Assembly (NCBI RefSeq): GCF_003367505.1
Contig: NZ_PXXX01000011.1
Span: forward strand, 248,001-312,000
Direction: 5' to 3'
Length of the DNA stretch: 64,000 nt
From: Lysinibacillus capsici
GTDB taxonomy: Bacteria; Bacillota; Bacilli; Bacillales_A; Planococcaceae
A program made the translations under genes and the position numbers. Of the stretch, positions 48,837 through 58,815 are shown piece by piece; the stretch's first letter is position 1; every line of letters starts with the position of its first letter. Below the pieces are notes generated by a model, which saw only the letters and a program-made list of their open reading frames with translations, did not search any database and was not told the DNA's origin.

Positions 48837-49805
48837 TTAGTGAGATTCCTTTACTATTTTCATTTCTACGATATCCTTATAATCAATGAATGGCTGAGCG
48901 TCATCGTTCCCAATCGACTGTCTATATTGAACTTCTACTCGATCACCAACTGATAGTGTTTGCGGGACATCCACTAGAGGGAACCATGTACCATTACTAT
49001 GTTTTTGCACTAATTCATCGACAGATTTTTGCCCAACCTCGCTTGCCAAGACGCCTGAGACAACTAAAAATTCATGTTCCTTGATCGCTAAGACCGTTCC
49101 ACTTCTGATGAGCTTCATTTGGCTGTCCTTTTCTGGGATTTTATATTTTTCTCGTAAGGCGGCAATGTCTTTATGATAATGTTGTTCTAAATAATTCATG
49201 GCTTCTTGCTCGACAAGCCATGTACGAATGGGATTACTTACATCCTTATAATCGGCTTGGCTTGCCTCCCATAATAAGTCAAATGTAGCCATTTTATAGG
49301 CAATTGGCTTGCCATAGTTCTCTATAAACCCTTCGTTTGTGACTTGCAACATTTGCAGAAGCTTATCATAAGTTGGCCGAGTATCATCCTCATAGCTCCA
49401 CTCTTCCATGAACTGTTCGAGTGCCTTATCTACTTGCTCTTGTGTAGGTACTAGTTTTTTCGATTGCGCATAAGCAAAGGTCGATTCTAAATATAAAAAG
49501 TTATCAAAGCTTGCCTTATATAAACGATTCTTTCCGTTCATAAAAGAATCAAGTTGTAAATATAGCTCTAAAATCCGCTCATCTAATACGGGTGGAATAG
49601 TAGAAGCTTGCTGTTGTTGTTCATTATATTGATGATATATAAACAGCCCTATGCAGACACTTAAAATCATAGCCAAAACACCATATGGCCAGCGTTTTGC
49701 AGATTTTTTTTCTTGGCGTTGCTGTAAATGCTGAACCACATTTGTCATCACACGCTTTTTACTTTCTGATAAATCCCTTACTACGCGAGCATCCATTTTA
49801 CTCAT
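48837..49805 (-). CDS. Membrane-anchored partner of the ECF sigma factor (anti-sigma-like)
   Basis: 322 residues from ATG 49805 (GGGAGGTG upstream, 6 bases). Cytoplasmic N-terminus of about 40 residues, a single membrane helix (WPYGVLAMILSVCIGLFIYH), then a 260-residue outside part whose last 90 residues (SGTVLAIKEHEFLVVSG... GDRVEVQYRQSI) look like a DUF3221/YobA-type beta domain. It overlaps the sigma gene by 8 bases, the usual arrangement of an anti-sigma factor. No cognate zinc motif is seen. Anti-sigma role inferred. Confidence 0.7.
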   Translation of the reverse strand: MSKMDARVVRDLSESKKRVMTNVVQHLQQRQEKKSAKRWPYGVLAMILSVCIGLFIYHQYNEQQQQASTIPPVLDERILELYLQLDSFMNGKNRLYKASFDNFLYLESTFAYAQSKKLVPTQEQVDKALEQFMEEWSYEDDTRPTYDKLLQMLQVTNEGFIENYGKPIAYKMATFDLLWEASQADYKDVSNPIRTWLVEQEAMNYLEQHYHKDIAALREKYKIPEKDSQMKLIRSGTVLAIKEHEFLVVSGVLASEVGQKSVDELVQKHSNGTWFPLVDVPQTLSVGDRVEVQYRQSIGNDDAQPFIDYKDIVEMKIVKESH

Positions 49806-50316
49806 GCAGGAGCACCTCCCATTCAACATGCTGTAATTGTAGCTTCAATAACTCTCGCCCACGACGTAGCCTTGTTTTGACGGTGCTTTCAGGAATCGTT
49901 AACAGCTCTGCAATGTCTACCACAGACATTTCTTCAAAATAAAAATGTATAATGACCTCTCGCTGTTTGAAAGGGAGAGCTAGAATCGCATTTTCAATCA
50001 AAGTACGTTCATCTTGCTGTACAAGCATATCTCTTCTCATAACGGTTTGCTGCGGAAAAATCTTCTGTTGCACTTGAATTTTCCGATAGGTCCAGCTACG
50101 TAAATAATCTTTACTTCGATTACTAACTAATTTTGATAAATACGCCTTTAGCTCCCCACGTTCCTCATAGTTTTGCTGATTATCATAGAACTTAATAAAG
50201 ACATCCTGTACGATATCTTCAGCACTTTGTAAATCTCTAACATAGTAAAAGGCAAGACGAATAAGCCTCTCTGTATGCTGTTCCATTATTCGTTCCAGTT
50301 CATGAATTAGCAACAT
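49798..50316 (-). CDS. ECF-type RNA polymerase sigma factor
   Basis: 172 residues. Region 2 (LIRLAFYYVRDLQSAEDIVQDVFIKFY) and region 4 helix-turn-helix (VDIAELLTIPESTVKTRLRRGRELL). Extracytoplasmic-function sigma factor of SigX/SigW type. Coupled to the membrane protein gene downstream. Its signal is unknown. Confidence 0.92.
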   Translation of the reverse strand: MLLIHELERIMEQHTERLIRLAFYYVRDLQSAEDIVQDVFIKFYDNQQNYEERGELKAYLSKLVSNRSKDYLRSWTYRKIQVQQKIFPQQTVMRRDMLVQQDERTLIENAILALPFKQREVIIHFYFEEMSVVDIAELLTIPESTVKTRLRRGRELLKLQLQHVEWEVLLHE

Positions 50317-50377
50317 TCTTCCTCCTCTCTACCCTATAAACGGTGCCCACGGCTTCGAGGTTTGCTTTTTTTGTCAT

Positions 50378-50821
50378 TTACTCCAAATCATTGTCAGCAA
50401 ATGGTGTAATCACTTGTTTTTCCGTTGAAGATAACACGATATTAGTAGAAGGTGTGCCATAGGGCATAGCCGCATCAATAAATTGTTCTAATGTTTCTAC
50501 TGAATAGGTCGCTAATTTAACAATATAGCTAATTTCCCCAGCCACTCGATAACATGCCAAAACATCAGGATGAGCATTACAAAATGAAGAAAGACTTTTA
50601 CAATCAATGGACTTAAATAAAATAATGGCTTCAATCGTACGCTCCATCTTTTTCAGATTTACCTTTGCATGATAGCCCTCAATCACCCCCTGCTCCTCTA
50701 GCTTTCTGATTCTTTCAATAACGGCAGGAGAGGATAAATGAACGGTAGTGGCTAATTCCTTCATAGAGATTTTGGCATTTTGCTGTAACTGCTGTAATAT
50801 TTGTGTATCAATATGATCCAT
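50378..50821 (-). CDS. Lrp/AsnC family regulator
   Basis: 147 residues. N-terminal helix-turn-helix (ISMKELATTVHLSSPAVIERIRKLEEQG) and C-terminal RAM ligand domain (AIILFKSIDCKSLSSF, CYRVAGEISYIVKLA). Senses amino acids. Divergent from the DJ-1/PfpI gene. Confidence 0.9.
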   Translation of the reverse strand: MDHIDTQILQQLQQNAKISMKELATTVHLSSPAVIERIRKLEEQGVIEGYHAKVNLKKMERTIEAIILFKSIDCKSLSSFCNAHPDVLACYRVAGEISYIVKLATYSVETLEQFIDAAMPYGTPSTNIVLSSTEKQVITPFADNDLE

Positions 50822-50962
50822 GGTCCTTCACCTTTCTAAATAAATTATTTATGACATAATACCTTTTCAAATAAAGTTTTTTACCTAAAATCCATTATAC
50901 AACGTATGTAATCTTTTCTCCCTTTTGTTTACAATAATATCAATAAAGGAGGCAAAACAAAC

Positions 50963-51547
50963 ATGAAAAAAATATTGTTACTATTAGCAAATGGCTTTGA
51001 AGCGGTGGAGGCAAGCGTCTTTACTGATGTGCTCGGCTGGAATAAGTGGGAAGGTGATGGTACGACAGATGTGGTTACGGTCGGCCTGCATGAACAGCTG
51101 CAATGCACCTGGAATTTTAAAGTCACTCCTGAAAAATTGCTCCATGAAATTGTATTAGAGGATTTTGATGCATTAGCGATTCCTGGAGGCTTTGAGGAAG
51201 CCGGTTTTTATGAGGATGCGTTTAGCGAGGAATTTCAGGCAGTCGTTCGTCACTTTGATGAACAGAAAAAACCGATTGCAACAATCTGTGTAGCTTCTCT
51301 TATTTTAGGCCACAGTGGAATTCTTCAGCATCGTCAAGCAACAACCTATAATCATCCAACAAGTAAACGTTTAGCACAGCTAAAGGGCTATGGTGCAGCA
51401 ATTGTCAACGAGCGCATTGTGCAAACTGATCATATCATCACCTCCTCCAATCCAGGAACAGCCTTTGATGTTGCCTTTCGCTTACTAGAAACTCTAACAT
51501 CTGCTCCAAACACAGCGAAAGTAAAAGAATTAATGGGCTTCCACTAA
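50963..51547 (+). CDS. DJ-1/PfpI family protein
   Basis: 194 residues. DJ-1/PfpI fold: opens KKILLLLANGFEAVEASVFTDVL, has AIPGGFEEAGFYEDAF and the nucleophile elbow TICVASLILGHSG with Cys104 or so. Family includes glyoxalase III, deglycase and chaperone members; role here unknown. AAAGGAGG precedes the ATG. Divergent from an Lrp regulator. Confidence 0.88.
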   Translation: MKKILLLLANGFEAVEASVFTDVLGWNKWEGDGTTDVVTVGLHEQLQCTWNFKVTPEKLLHEIVLEDFDALAIPGGFEEAGFYEDAFSEEFQAVVRHFDEQKKPIATICVASLILGHSGILQHRQATTYNHPTSKRLAQLKGYGAAIVNERIVQTDHIITSSNPGTAFDVAFRLLETLTSAPNTAKVKELMGFH

Positions 51548-51553
51548 AGCATA

Positions 51554-51600
51554 AAAAAAGTAGGCTTACACCAATATACTTGGCATAAACCTACTTTTTG
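51554..51600. terminator. Bidirectional terminator
   Basis: AAAAAGTAGGCTT and AACCTACTTTTT arms (one G-U region) between the convergent DJ-1 and SLH genes, T-runs on both strands. Confidence 0.8.
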
Positions 51601-51602
51601 TA

Positions 51603-53093
51603 TTATTTACTTACTGGTGCTGTTTCTGATGCACTCAAATCCATTTCCTTTGCATTGTCTAGCACATCTTTTGGAATCGTAATTGTCGTTACCGCATTGA
51701 AATCATGATATTTGATCGTTGTTTGCTGTCTTGTTTTGATCGAATTGCCTTCTACTTGCATCTTTAATGTCATGTCCATAGCAATTTCTTCTACATCGAA
51801 TGTTTCTTTATTAATCAATAATTTATATGTGAGACCATCAAAGGAAATATTGCCTAATTGTGCCTCTAGATCCGCTTCCATTCCTAAATCCATTGCGCCA
51901 AGCTGCTGCTTCACTAGCTCTGTGAATTTATCGCCAGAGCCTTTTAATGTTAATTCATAACGGTTTGCTGATTCTACTAATGTAAAATCTTCGGCAAATG
52001 CTTGTAGCATCTCCAATTGTTCAGTTGCATCTGGCTGCATCCCTGTTTGGCTCAGTACATCTTCAAATAATTGTTTCGGGAACTTTACCCAGGCCTTTTG
52101 TTCTGCCTCATACATATACATACCATCTTTAGCCGTCATATACATTTTAATCGGCAAATTAATCGCTTCACCACTTGTTGGATCTGTTAAAGCCATTGAA
52201 CCATCAGCAAAGAATTGCATTGGCTCTGTAACAATTTCCATCTTCATGTTGCCTTTAGAATCCATTTTCATGGTTTCCTTACCATCGTTTGCCTCCACTG
52301 TCTGAGAGATCGTCATGGTAGCCTTCATGCTTTTTAGCTCTTTTTGCTTGGCTAATGTTTTCGTAAATACTTCCTCTAACAAAGCACTATCCTTTGTTGT
52401 AGTAGGTTGTTCTTCTGTTACTTGCTCCTCTTTAGGCTCTTCCTCTTTTACTTCTGTTGTAGGCTGTGTATCCTCAGCTAAGCCTAATGCGTTCACAATA
52501 AATGTTGCTAACTGACCACGAGTAACATTTTTATCTACACCAAATTCTGTGGCAGTAACACCCTTCGCAATGCCTGCCTCATACAGAGCTGTTACTGCAT
52601 CTGCAAATGGACTATCTTGCTGTACATCTGTGAATGGACTTTTACCTTCTGCTGTTAAACCTGCAGCCTCTGCTACCATTACTGCCATTTGACCACGAGT
52701 AATTGTGTCATCTGGACGGAATGTATCATCCTCATAGCCTTGTACAACGCCAAGATTAACTAATGTAACAATCGCTTTATAGTATGGGCTAGATGAGTCG
52801 ACATCCTTGAAATTCGGATTCTCGACAGCCGTATCCGTTGTAGTTAGATGAAAAGCACTTGCTATCATCTTTGCTGCCTGTCCACGTGTCACATCCTTTG
52901 AAGGCTTAAATGTACCATCTGGAAAACCATTAATGATGTCTGCTGCATGCAATGTAGAAATACTATTATAATGCGCATAATCCTCACTCACATCTGAAAA
53001 TGGACTAGCCGCCGATACAGGTACTACCGCAACAGCAGTAACCGCCATTGCCGCTGTTGCCGCTGTATAAAACTTATGTTTTTTCTTTGTCAT
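51603..53093 (-). CDS. SLH-domain surface protein with DUF6612-like domain
   Basis: 496 residues from ATG 53093. Signal peptide ending about residue 30 (AVVPVSA). Three S-layer homology repeats (about 32-90, 95-150, 157-205), each with the FSDV ... (I/V)TRGQ(A/M)A pattern, anchor it to the wall polymer. A Glu/Thr-rich linker (about 205-235) leads to a beta-rich domain with LKSMKATMTISQTVEA and TMKMDSKGNMKMEI, resembling DUF6612 lipoproteins. Fusion of a wall anchor to a domain usually found as a lipoprotein is notable. Confidence 0.85.
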   Translation of the reverse strand: MTKKKHKFYTAATAAMAVTAVAVVPVSAASPFSDVSEDYAHYNSISTLHAADIINGFPDGTFKPSKDVTRGQAAKMIASAFHLTTTDTAVENPNFKDVDSSSPYYKAIVTLVNLGVVQGYEDDTFRPDDTITRGQMAVMVAEAAGLTAEGKSPFTDVQQDSPFADAVTALYEAGIAKGVTATEFGVDKNVTRGQLATFIVNALGLAEDTQPTTEVKEEEPKEEQVTEEQPTTTKDSALLEEVFTKTLAKQKELKSMKATMTISQTVEANDGKETMKMDSKGNMKMEIVTEPMQFFADGSMALTDPTSGEAINLPIKMYMTAKDGMYMYEAEQKAWVKFPKQLFEDVLSQTGMQPDATEQLEMLQAFAEDFTLVESANRYELTLKGSGDKFTELVKQQLGAMDLGMEADLEAQLGNISFDGLTYKLLINKETFDVEEIAMDMTLKMQVEGNSIKTRQQTTIKYHDFNAVTTITIPKDVLDNAKEMDLSASETAPVSK

Positions 53094-53270
53094 AATCAAT
53101 CGTCCCCCGTTTATGTAAATTTAATGCTTACCTATTAATTTTAGCGAAAGAATTGGAAAAATGCTAGGTTCATTGGAAATTAAATTATAATTATCCATTA
53201 AATCCGTCATTTGGTGCTATTTATACATATTTTGGTCACTTCTATCCAACACTCTCTTAATAAATAAAAA

Positions 53271-53300
53271 AACCGACCTCCTAAGAGATCGGTTTTTATG
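53271..53300 (-). terminator. Terminator after acnA
   Basis: ACCGATCTC / GAGGTCGGT arms (9 bp with one G-U) around TTAG, T-run on the minus strand, just behind the acnA stop. Confidence 0.82.
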
Positions 53301-53307
53301 GTGATGA

Positions 53308-56013
53308 TTACTCAGCAGCTTTTGCGCGTAGAACCATTTGTAGGATACCACCATGGCGGTAGTAGTCTACCTCTACTTCTGAGTCGAAACGAGCTAAAGC
53401 TTGGAAAGTTTTAACTGTGCCGTCTTCAGATTTAGCAGTTACTGTTAAGATTTCACGTGGTTTTACGTTGTCAGTAATGTTAACAGAGATTTCTTCTTTA
53501 CCAGTTAAGCCTAATGTATCAGCAGATTCACCTGGCATAAATTGAAGTGGAAGAACACCCATCATTACTAGGTTAGAACGGTGGATACGCTCGTAAGATT
53601 GTGCGATAACAGTTTTCACGCCAAGTAGGAATGTACCTTTCGCAGCCCAGTCACGAGAAGAACCCATACCGTAGTCGTTACCAGCAAGTACGACTAAGCC
53701 AGTACCTTGCTCTTGGTATTTCATACATGCGTCATAGATGTACTCTACTTCGCCTGTTGGCCAGTAAGTAGTGAATCCACCCTCTGTACCAGGAGCAACT
53801 TGGTTACGGATACGGATGTTTGCAAATGTACCACGCATCATTACTTCGTGGTTACCACGACGAGAACCGTAAGAGTTGAAGTCACGGATTGCAACACCGT
53901 TTTCAATTAAATATTTACCTGCAGGTGTATCTTTACCGATTGCACCAGCTGGAGAAATATGGTCAGTTGTGATTGAGTCACCGAACTTCGCCATAATGCG
54001 TAAGCCGTCTAAGCCTTTAATAGCTTCTGGCTCTTTTGCAAGACCTTGGAAGAATGGTGGGTTTTGGATGTAAGTTGATTTGTCATCAAATGTGTATAGA
54101 GACTCAGTTGATGTTTCAATTGCATTCCATTTTTCGTTCGCTGTGAATACAGTTTCGTATTCTTTTTGGAATAACTCACGGTTAACAACAGTACCTAATA
54201 CTGCATTAACTTCTTCTGTTGATGGCCAGATATCAGCGAAGAATACTTCGTTACCATCTTTGTCTTTACCGAATGAATCTTTTTGTAGATCGATATCCAC
54301 TGTACCAGCAAGTGCATAAGCAACAACAAGTGGTGGTGAAGCTAAGTAGTTAGCTTTTACAAGTGGGTGTACACGACCTTCAAAGTTACGGTTACCAGAA
54401 AGAACTGAAGTTACGAATAAGTCATTTGCTTTAATTGCTTCTTCGATTTCAGGTAATAATGGACCTGAGTTACCGATACATGTTGTACAACCGTAACCTA
54501 CAGTGTTGAAACCGATTTGGTCAAGGTATGTTTGTAAACCTGAATCTTCAAGGTAACCAGTTACAACTTTAGAACCTGGTGCTAAAGAAGTTTTTACCCA
54601 TTTCGGCACTGTCAGACCTTTTTCTACAGCTTTTTTCGCCACTAAGCCCGCAGCAATTAATACGTATGGGTTAGAAGTATTTGTACAAGAAGTGATCGCA
54701 GCAATCGCAACAGCACCTGTTGGAATTTCTACATCGCCTTCAGCGAATTTCGCTACAGAAGTTTTTTCGAATTCATCTTCTGTTAAACCGAAACCTTGTG
54801 TACCTTGTGGTGCCACTACTGCTTCTTTGTAACGAGAACGCATTTGAGATAGTGGAATTAAGTCTTGTGGACGTTTAGGACCAGAAAGGTTTGGTTCGAT
54901 TTCAGCTAAGTTTACTTCTAAAACGTCTGTGTAAACTGGCTCTAATGTTGGATCGAAGAACATGTGGTTCGCTTTTAAGTAAGCTTCTACAACCGCAATG
55001 TGCTCTTCGTCACGACCAGTTAAACGCATGTAGTTTAATGATTCTTCGTCGATTGCGAAGTAACCACATGTAGCACCATATTCAGGAGCCATGTTAGAGA
55101 TTGTCGCACGGTCAGCTAGTGGTAATTTAGATACGCCAGGTCCGAAGAACTCAACGAATTTACCAACTACGCCACGTTGACGTAATACTTGTGTTACTTT
55201 TAATGCTAAGTCAGTAGCAGTTGTTCCGTTTGGAAGATCGCCAACTAATTTAACACCGATAACTTCTGGAATTGGGAAGTATGAAGGCTGACCAAGCATA
55301 CCTGCTTCAGCTTCGATACCACCTACGCCCCATCCAAGAACGCCGATACCGTTGATCATTGTTGTATGAGAGTCAGTACCTACTACTGAATCTGGGAATG
55401 TTTCGAATGTGCCGTCAGCATTTTCGTTTACGTGTACAACTGGAGCTAAGTACTCTAAGTTTACTTGGTGAACGATACCTGTTGCTGGTGGTACAGCACG
55501 GAAGTTATTGTAAGCAGTTTGAGCCCATTTTAAGAAGTTATAACGCTCAGCGTTACGTTCAAATTCTAGGTCCATGTTTGCTTGTAATGCAGATGCATTA
55601 CCATATTTGTCAACTTGTACTGAGTGGTCAATTACAAGGTCAACTGGAATAGCAGGGTTGATTTTGCTTGGGTCGCCGCCCATTTCTTTCATTGCAGAAC
55701 GAAGAGATGCAAGGTCAACAACTACTGGTACACCAGTAAAGTCTTGTAATACAACACGAGAAGGTTTGAATGGTACTTCTGCCTCTGGGTCAGCACCGTT
55801 ACCCCATTTTGCTAATTCGTTTACGTGTTCTTCTTTAATTACATACGCATCATATTGACGTAAAACAGATTCTAATAATACTTTAATTGAGTAAGGAAGG
55901 TTTGAAACTTTTGCAACGCCAGCTTTTTCAATCGCAGCTAAGTCATAGTAATTGTAAGTTTTACCATTCACTTCGAATGATGCACGGCTGTTGTGTAAAT
56001 TACCTTGTGCCAT
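53308..56013 (-). CDS. acnA: Aconitate hydratase
   Basis: 901 residues, AcnA/IRP type. Converts citrate to isocitrate in the citric acid cycle. The three Fe-S cysteines are in TSCTNTSNP (one) and [10 protein letters not shown] (two). Opening [17 protein letters not shown]-like segment, [21 protein letters not shown] and the swivel domain [15 protein letters not shown] are intact. As in Bacillus it may also bind RNA when iron is low. It marks the edge between backbone and the decayed island. Confidence 0.97.
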   Translation of the reverse strand: MAQGNLHNSRASFEVNGKTYNYYDLAAIEKAGVAKVSNLPYSIKVLLESVLRQYDAYVIKEEHVNELAKWGNGADPEAEVPFKPSRVVLQDFTGVPVVVDLASLRSAMKEMGGDPSKINPAIPVDLVIDHSVQVDKYGNASALQANMDLEFERNAERYNFLKWAQTAYNNFRAVPPATGIVHQVNLEYLAPVVHVNENADGTFETFPDSVVGTDSHTTMINGIGVLGWGVGGIEAEAGMLGQPSYFPIPEVIGVKLVGDLPNGTTATDLALKVTQVLRQRGVVGKFVEFFGPGVSKLPLADRATISNMAPEYGATCGYFAIDEESLNYMRLTGRDEEHIAVVEAYLKANHMFFDPTLEPVYTDVLEVNLAEIEPNLSGPKRPQDLIPLSQMRSRYKEAVVAPQGTQGFGLTEDEFEKTSVAKFAEGDVEIPTGAVAIAAITSCTNTSNPYVLIAAGLVAKKAVEKGLTVPKWVKTSLAPGSKVVTGYLEDSGLQTYLDQIGFNTVGYGCTTCIGNSGPLLPEIEEAIKANDLFVTSVLSGNRNFEGRVHPLVKANYLASPPLVVAYALAGTVDIDLQKDSFGKDKDGNEVFFADIWPSTEEVNAVLGTVVNRELFQKEYETVFTANEKWNAIETSTESLYTFDDKSTYIQNPPFFQGLAKEPEAIKGLDGLRIMAKFGDSITTDHISPAGAIGKDTPAGKYLIENGVAIRDFNSYGSRRGNHEVMMRGTFANIRIRNQVAPGTEGGFTTYWPTGEVEYIYDACMKYQEQGTGLVVLAGNDYGMGSSRDWAAKGTFLLGVKTVIAQSYERIHRSNLVMMGVLPLQFMPGESADTLGLTGKEEISVNITDNVKPREILTVTAKSEDGTVKTFQALARFDSEVEVDYYRHGGILQMVLRAKAAE

Positions 56014-56210
56014 TTGCGGATCCCCCTAATATATCTTTTTGAAAAGGCTTTAAAAATGTGTAGCATCTTTTCTCCAATACCCATGATAGCGCATTTATAT
56101 TCATAAGTAAATTACATTAATATTATCTTTTTTGATAAGCATAACTTATGACCTTGGTTTCTATCCTGATGTTTTTAATTTTTTGATGTGCATAATATCA
56201 AGGTTTTGTA
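56014..56210. other. Region upstream of acnA
   Basis: AT-rich, contains the acnA promoter on the minus strand; AGGGGGATCCGC is the ribosome site. Nothing else firm. Confidence 0.4.
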
Positions 56211-56423
56211 TTAATGAGGGTTTCTATACCTGTCTAACGAAGCATATCTAAGTGTATTTAACTGGGGTACTTTTTGGGGCACTTGCTGGGGCACCTGTAA
56301 CTTTTTTAAAATGGTGCCCCAGTTCGTAAAAATGTAGATAAAGAAGGTTTGGACAGGTACTATTTTATAAGGAAAGATCGATATATAAATTCCTTTAAAG
56401 TTAATAGTATTTCTTTGCAACAA
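56211..56423 (-). pseudogene. Possible remnant of a phage integrase C-terminus
   Basis: An open frame without a ribosome site contains four-residue repeats (VPQQ VPQK VPQL) encoded by a 12-bp repeat of GTGCCCCA type. Phage integrase genes of Firmicutes often end in repetitive WGT-like tails, and this lies at the boundary of a phage-like island beside acnA. The call is weak; an attachment-site repeat would explain it equally well. Confidence 0.25.
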
Positions 56424-56489
56424 TCTGTGGCATTTTTATTTTGATTTTTACTATACAAACAATTTTCTACTATTATTAATACATTTTTA

Positions 56490-56656
56490 TTATGGTACCT
56501 TCTCTTGGTTCATCTCGTTTGTAGATTCTAAAGATTTTTGTTTGCTTTCTCTCACTGCTTCAGTTATGATTTTGAAATTTCTTCTAAATCAAATTCATCA
56601 CGATCCATGTGTCTGGGCTCTTTTTCTTTGTTGGTGTTTTTATTATAGGCTATCAT
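56490..56656 (-). pseudogene. Frameshifted small gene
   Basis: From ATG 56656 (AAAGG upstream) the frame reads MIAYNKNTNKEKEPRHMDRD then EFDLEEIS and stops at 56564. One base more at about 56575 would join it to IITEAVRESKQKSLESTNEM (ending 56490). Both halves look like protein, so a one-base deletion is likely. It follows the next gene by 12 bases. Function unknown. Confidence 0.5.
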
Positions 56657-56668
56657 ATTTGACAGCCT

Positions 56669-56890
56669 TTAAAACCTTTCTTTGAAGTTAATACTTATAA
56701 TATTTTCATCTCTTTGGATCATTCTGATTACGTTGTAACCCTGTGCTCTTAAAAGGTTTAGAGCAACATCGTCTGTTAGTGCTTCATGTTCACCGTGTGT
56801 TAAATGTAAGCTTGATAAACCTATAATTGGTACATTGTCAGGCTTGCGTTTGAATAAAAATTTTACTGGTACTATTATATTGTAATTCAT
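56669..56890 (-). CDS. Hypothetical small protein
   Basis: 73 residues from ATG 56890, which has AAGGGGTG 6-7 bases upstream. The longer frame to 56980 is not used. No family recognised; basic centre (VKFLFKRKPDNVPI) and a mixed alpha/beta look (LTDDVALNLLRAQGYNVIRMI). First gene of the short-gene region. Confidence 0.5.
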   Translation of the reverse strand: MNYNIIVPVKFLFKRKPDNVPIIGLSSLHLTHGEHEALTDDVALNLLRAQGYNVIRMIQRDENIISINFKERF

Positions 56891-57038
56891 AATCCACACC
56901 CCTTTTTTACAGATATTTCTACATATAAGTTTAAATACCCTTCCATTGAAGAGAATATTAACTTTTATTTCTATATACAAAACATCCTGATTTTCCTAAA
57001 ATGGGAAATAGCAGATATGAGCAGAGAGGAAAATGTAA

Positions 57039-57320
57039 TTGATAAATTGCCCTAATTGTTTAGCCAATAATTCATTTGAAGAAGTAAATAAAGATGGTTA
57101 CTGTTTATATGTATGTGAATATTGCAATTCTGTAATTGAAAAAACACCAATTCCGAAGGAGAAAATTGTTGATGAGGCTTTGCCCTCACAAAAGATTTTT
57201 ACAACTACACTCGAACAACCTCCAGAGTATAATCAAAAAAATATAGATACCTTTAATTTAATATTTATTGGTGTATTTATTTTTTGTTTTTTACTACTTT
57301 TATACTTCTTAATAGTATAA
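57039..57320 (+). CDS. Zinc-ribbon membrane protein
   Basis: 93 residues from TTG 57039 (AGAGGA upstream). N-terminal ribbon CPNC-x23-CEYC (Cys at 4, 7, 28 and 31 approximately) and one C-terminal membrane helix (LIFIGVFIFCFLLLLYFLIV). Plus-strand, against its neighbours. Function unknown. Confidence 0.6.
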   Translation: MINCPNCLANNSFEEVNKDGYCLYVCEYCNSVIEKTPIPKEKIVDEALPSQKIFTTTLEQPPEYNQKNIDTFNLIFIGVFIFCFLLLLYFLIV

Positions 57321-57331
57321 TGTTAAACAAA

Positions 57332-57372
57332 AAGACCAGCTCGGCTAAATTTTAGCTTTGCTGGTTTTAGCG
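57332..57372. terminator. Bidirectional terminator
   Basis: GACCAGC/GCTGGTT arms with an AT-rich inner stem (GCTAAA/TTTAGC) and T-runs on both strands, between the zinc-ribbon and amidase genes. Confidence 0.7.
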
Positions 57373-57390
57373 AATTTACAGAAACGAGCA

Positions 57391-58107
57391 TTATTTACTA
57401 CGCTGCTCAATAATAATCTTCAAACCTTCAAAATCCCCACTTGTCATTTTTTCAGCATCAAATTTACCAAGCCATGATTTATCTATCTTACCTTTATCTA
57501 CAGCCTGTTTAATGTAATCACGAACTGCTGCTTTAGTTGTCTCATTTGAGAATTGCATTTTATCTTCATCCTTTTCTGTTGGTTTTCCTTTTTCCATCGG
57601 ATTCATTGCTTCTTCAATTCGTTTCAAAAAACTATTCCAACGATTTTCTGTCAATATACGGTGGGGACAATACTTGCTGTTCCAGTCCTGATGTTTCTTC
57701 ACTCGCTCAATGCCCCAGCCGTATTGCTTCAATAATTTTGCAATGTACTGAACTGCATTTTCTTCAGCCACTCCATAACGAACACCACCACTTTTGCTGT
57801 AGCAGATTTCTATTCCAATAGAAATACGGTTGCCTTTCTTTGATGCCTTAGGATCCGAACTACCTCCACCATCTCCACAATGCCAAGCGTTACGATTAAA
57901 CGGAATAGCTTGGATCACCTCTTTATCATCTATCGCAACATGATAAGATACTTGATTATTGTTATTGATCATATAAGCAATTTCGTTAGCAGCTGGTGCA
58001 TCATTTGCTGTATTGTGCACAGTGATAAATTGAGGCACCATGGTGTATGGCGTCTTGATTGAATATTTGTTTGCAGGTAGAAAGGTTTGTTTGAACGTAT
58101 AAGCCAT
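57391..58107 (-). CDS. N-acetylmuramoyl-L-alanine amidase (phage endolysin)
   Basis: 238 residues. Amidase_2/T7-lysozyme fold with zinc ligands His31 (TVHNTAND), His139 (KKHQDW) and Cys147 (YCPHR). Cuts the bond between muramic acid and peptide. After residue 165 a linker (MNPMEKGKPTEKDEDK) leads to a short C-terminal domain (about 180-238). No signal peptide, as for phage endolysins released through a holin; the holin gene is immediately upstream and shares one base with it. Confidence 0.93.
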   Translation of the reverse strand: MAYTFKQTFLPANKYSIKTPYTMVPQFITVHNTANDAPAANEIAYMINNNNQVSYHVAIDDKEVIQAIPFNRNAWHCGDGGGSSDPKASKKGNRISIGIEICYSKSGGVRYGVAEENAVQYIAKLLKQYGWGIERVKKHQDWNSKYCPHRILTENRWNSFLKRIEEAMNPMEKGKPTEKDEDKMQFSNETTKAAVRDYIKQAVDKGKIDKSWLGKFDAEKMTSGDFEGLKIIIEQRSK

Positions 58108-58373
58108 TACTGTTCACCTTCCTTTTTAGCTGCCTTTAACAAATCAAATGTGCCTGACGCTGTTAGTCCTGCTATAAAGCCAGAAATCAACATAACGTAC
58201 AGTGGAAATTCAGCTAAAGGCCATAATACCAAACCAATAAAAATACCAATCACTACAGACGTGATCGGCATGTATTGAGTATTAAGATTAAACGTCTTTT
58301 TAAGTACCTCTGCAACTGCTAAGACAATTGCAACCATCATCATTGCAATCATAAAAATGTTTGTTAAATCCAT
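58107..58373 (-). CDS. Phage holin (A118-like)
   Basis: 88 residues with three membrane helices (about 4-24, 33-52 and 58-78) and a basic tail (LLKAAKKEGE). Makes the membrane hole for the endolysin. The ATG overlaps an in-frame TAA of the upstream gene frame (TAATG), a coupling that supports the reading of that gene as prematurely stopped. Confidence 0.88.
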   Translation of the reverse strand: MDLTNIFMIAMMMVAIVLAVAEVLKKTFNLNTQYMPITSVVIGIFIGLVLWPLAEFPLYVMLISGFIAGLTASGTFDLLKAAKKEGEQ

Positions 58374-58645
58374 TATTCATCATCCTTTTCTTTGTTTTTA
58401 TAAGTATGTTTTTCCATGCGGTCCATACGTCCTTATAACGATGTTAAACTGCGACTGATTCCTTGCATTGCTGTTGCTTGTTTACCTTGCGCTGCAGTTA
58501 AAGCTTCTAAATTTCCCGTTAGTTTTTGCTCTCGTTTTGCTGAATTCCAAAAAACATACACGACTAAGCAAATACACAAAATCGACCACACAACCTGGGA
58601 GTTTGCTATATGACTTGCTGTTGTTACTGCGGATACAATATCCAT
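58373..58645 (-). pseudogene. Phage lysis-accessory membrane protein with premature stop
   Basis: From ATG 58645 a 70-residue protein with one membrane helix (VVWSILCICLVVYVFWNS) followed by charged residues, like BhlA/UviB or XhlA-type proteins upstream of holins. It stops at TAA 58435-58433, but the same frame continues as GRMDRMEKHTYKNKEKDDE to a TAA that overlaps the holin start (TAATG). This is best explained by a CAA-to-TAA change. The short form could still be made. Confidence 0.65.
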
Positions 58646-58746
58646 TCAATCACCAATCCTTTGCCCTAATATAAAAAGCCATGATAAGCATCGATATTCA
58701 GTACAGTGTACTGTAGCCCATATCGATTGCTCTCATAGCATTAAAA

Positions 58747-58776
58747 GCCCTCCACTGATTGATAGTAGAAGGCGAA
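58747..58776 (-). terminator. Terminator
   Basis: GCCTTCTACT / AGTGGAGGGC arms (with G-U pairs) and T-run on the minus strand, downstream of the 58816-59193 gene. Confidence 0.7.
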
Positions 58777-58815
58777 TTATTGTTGTTAAAACATTCATCA
58801 ATTATAAAAAGAATC

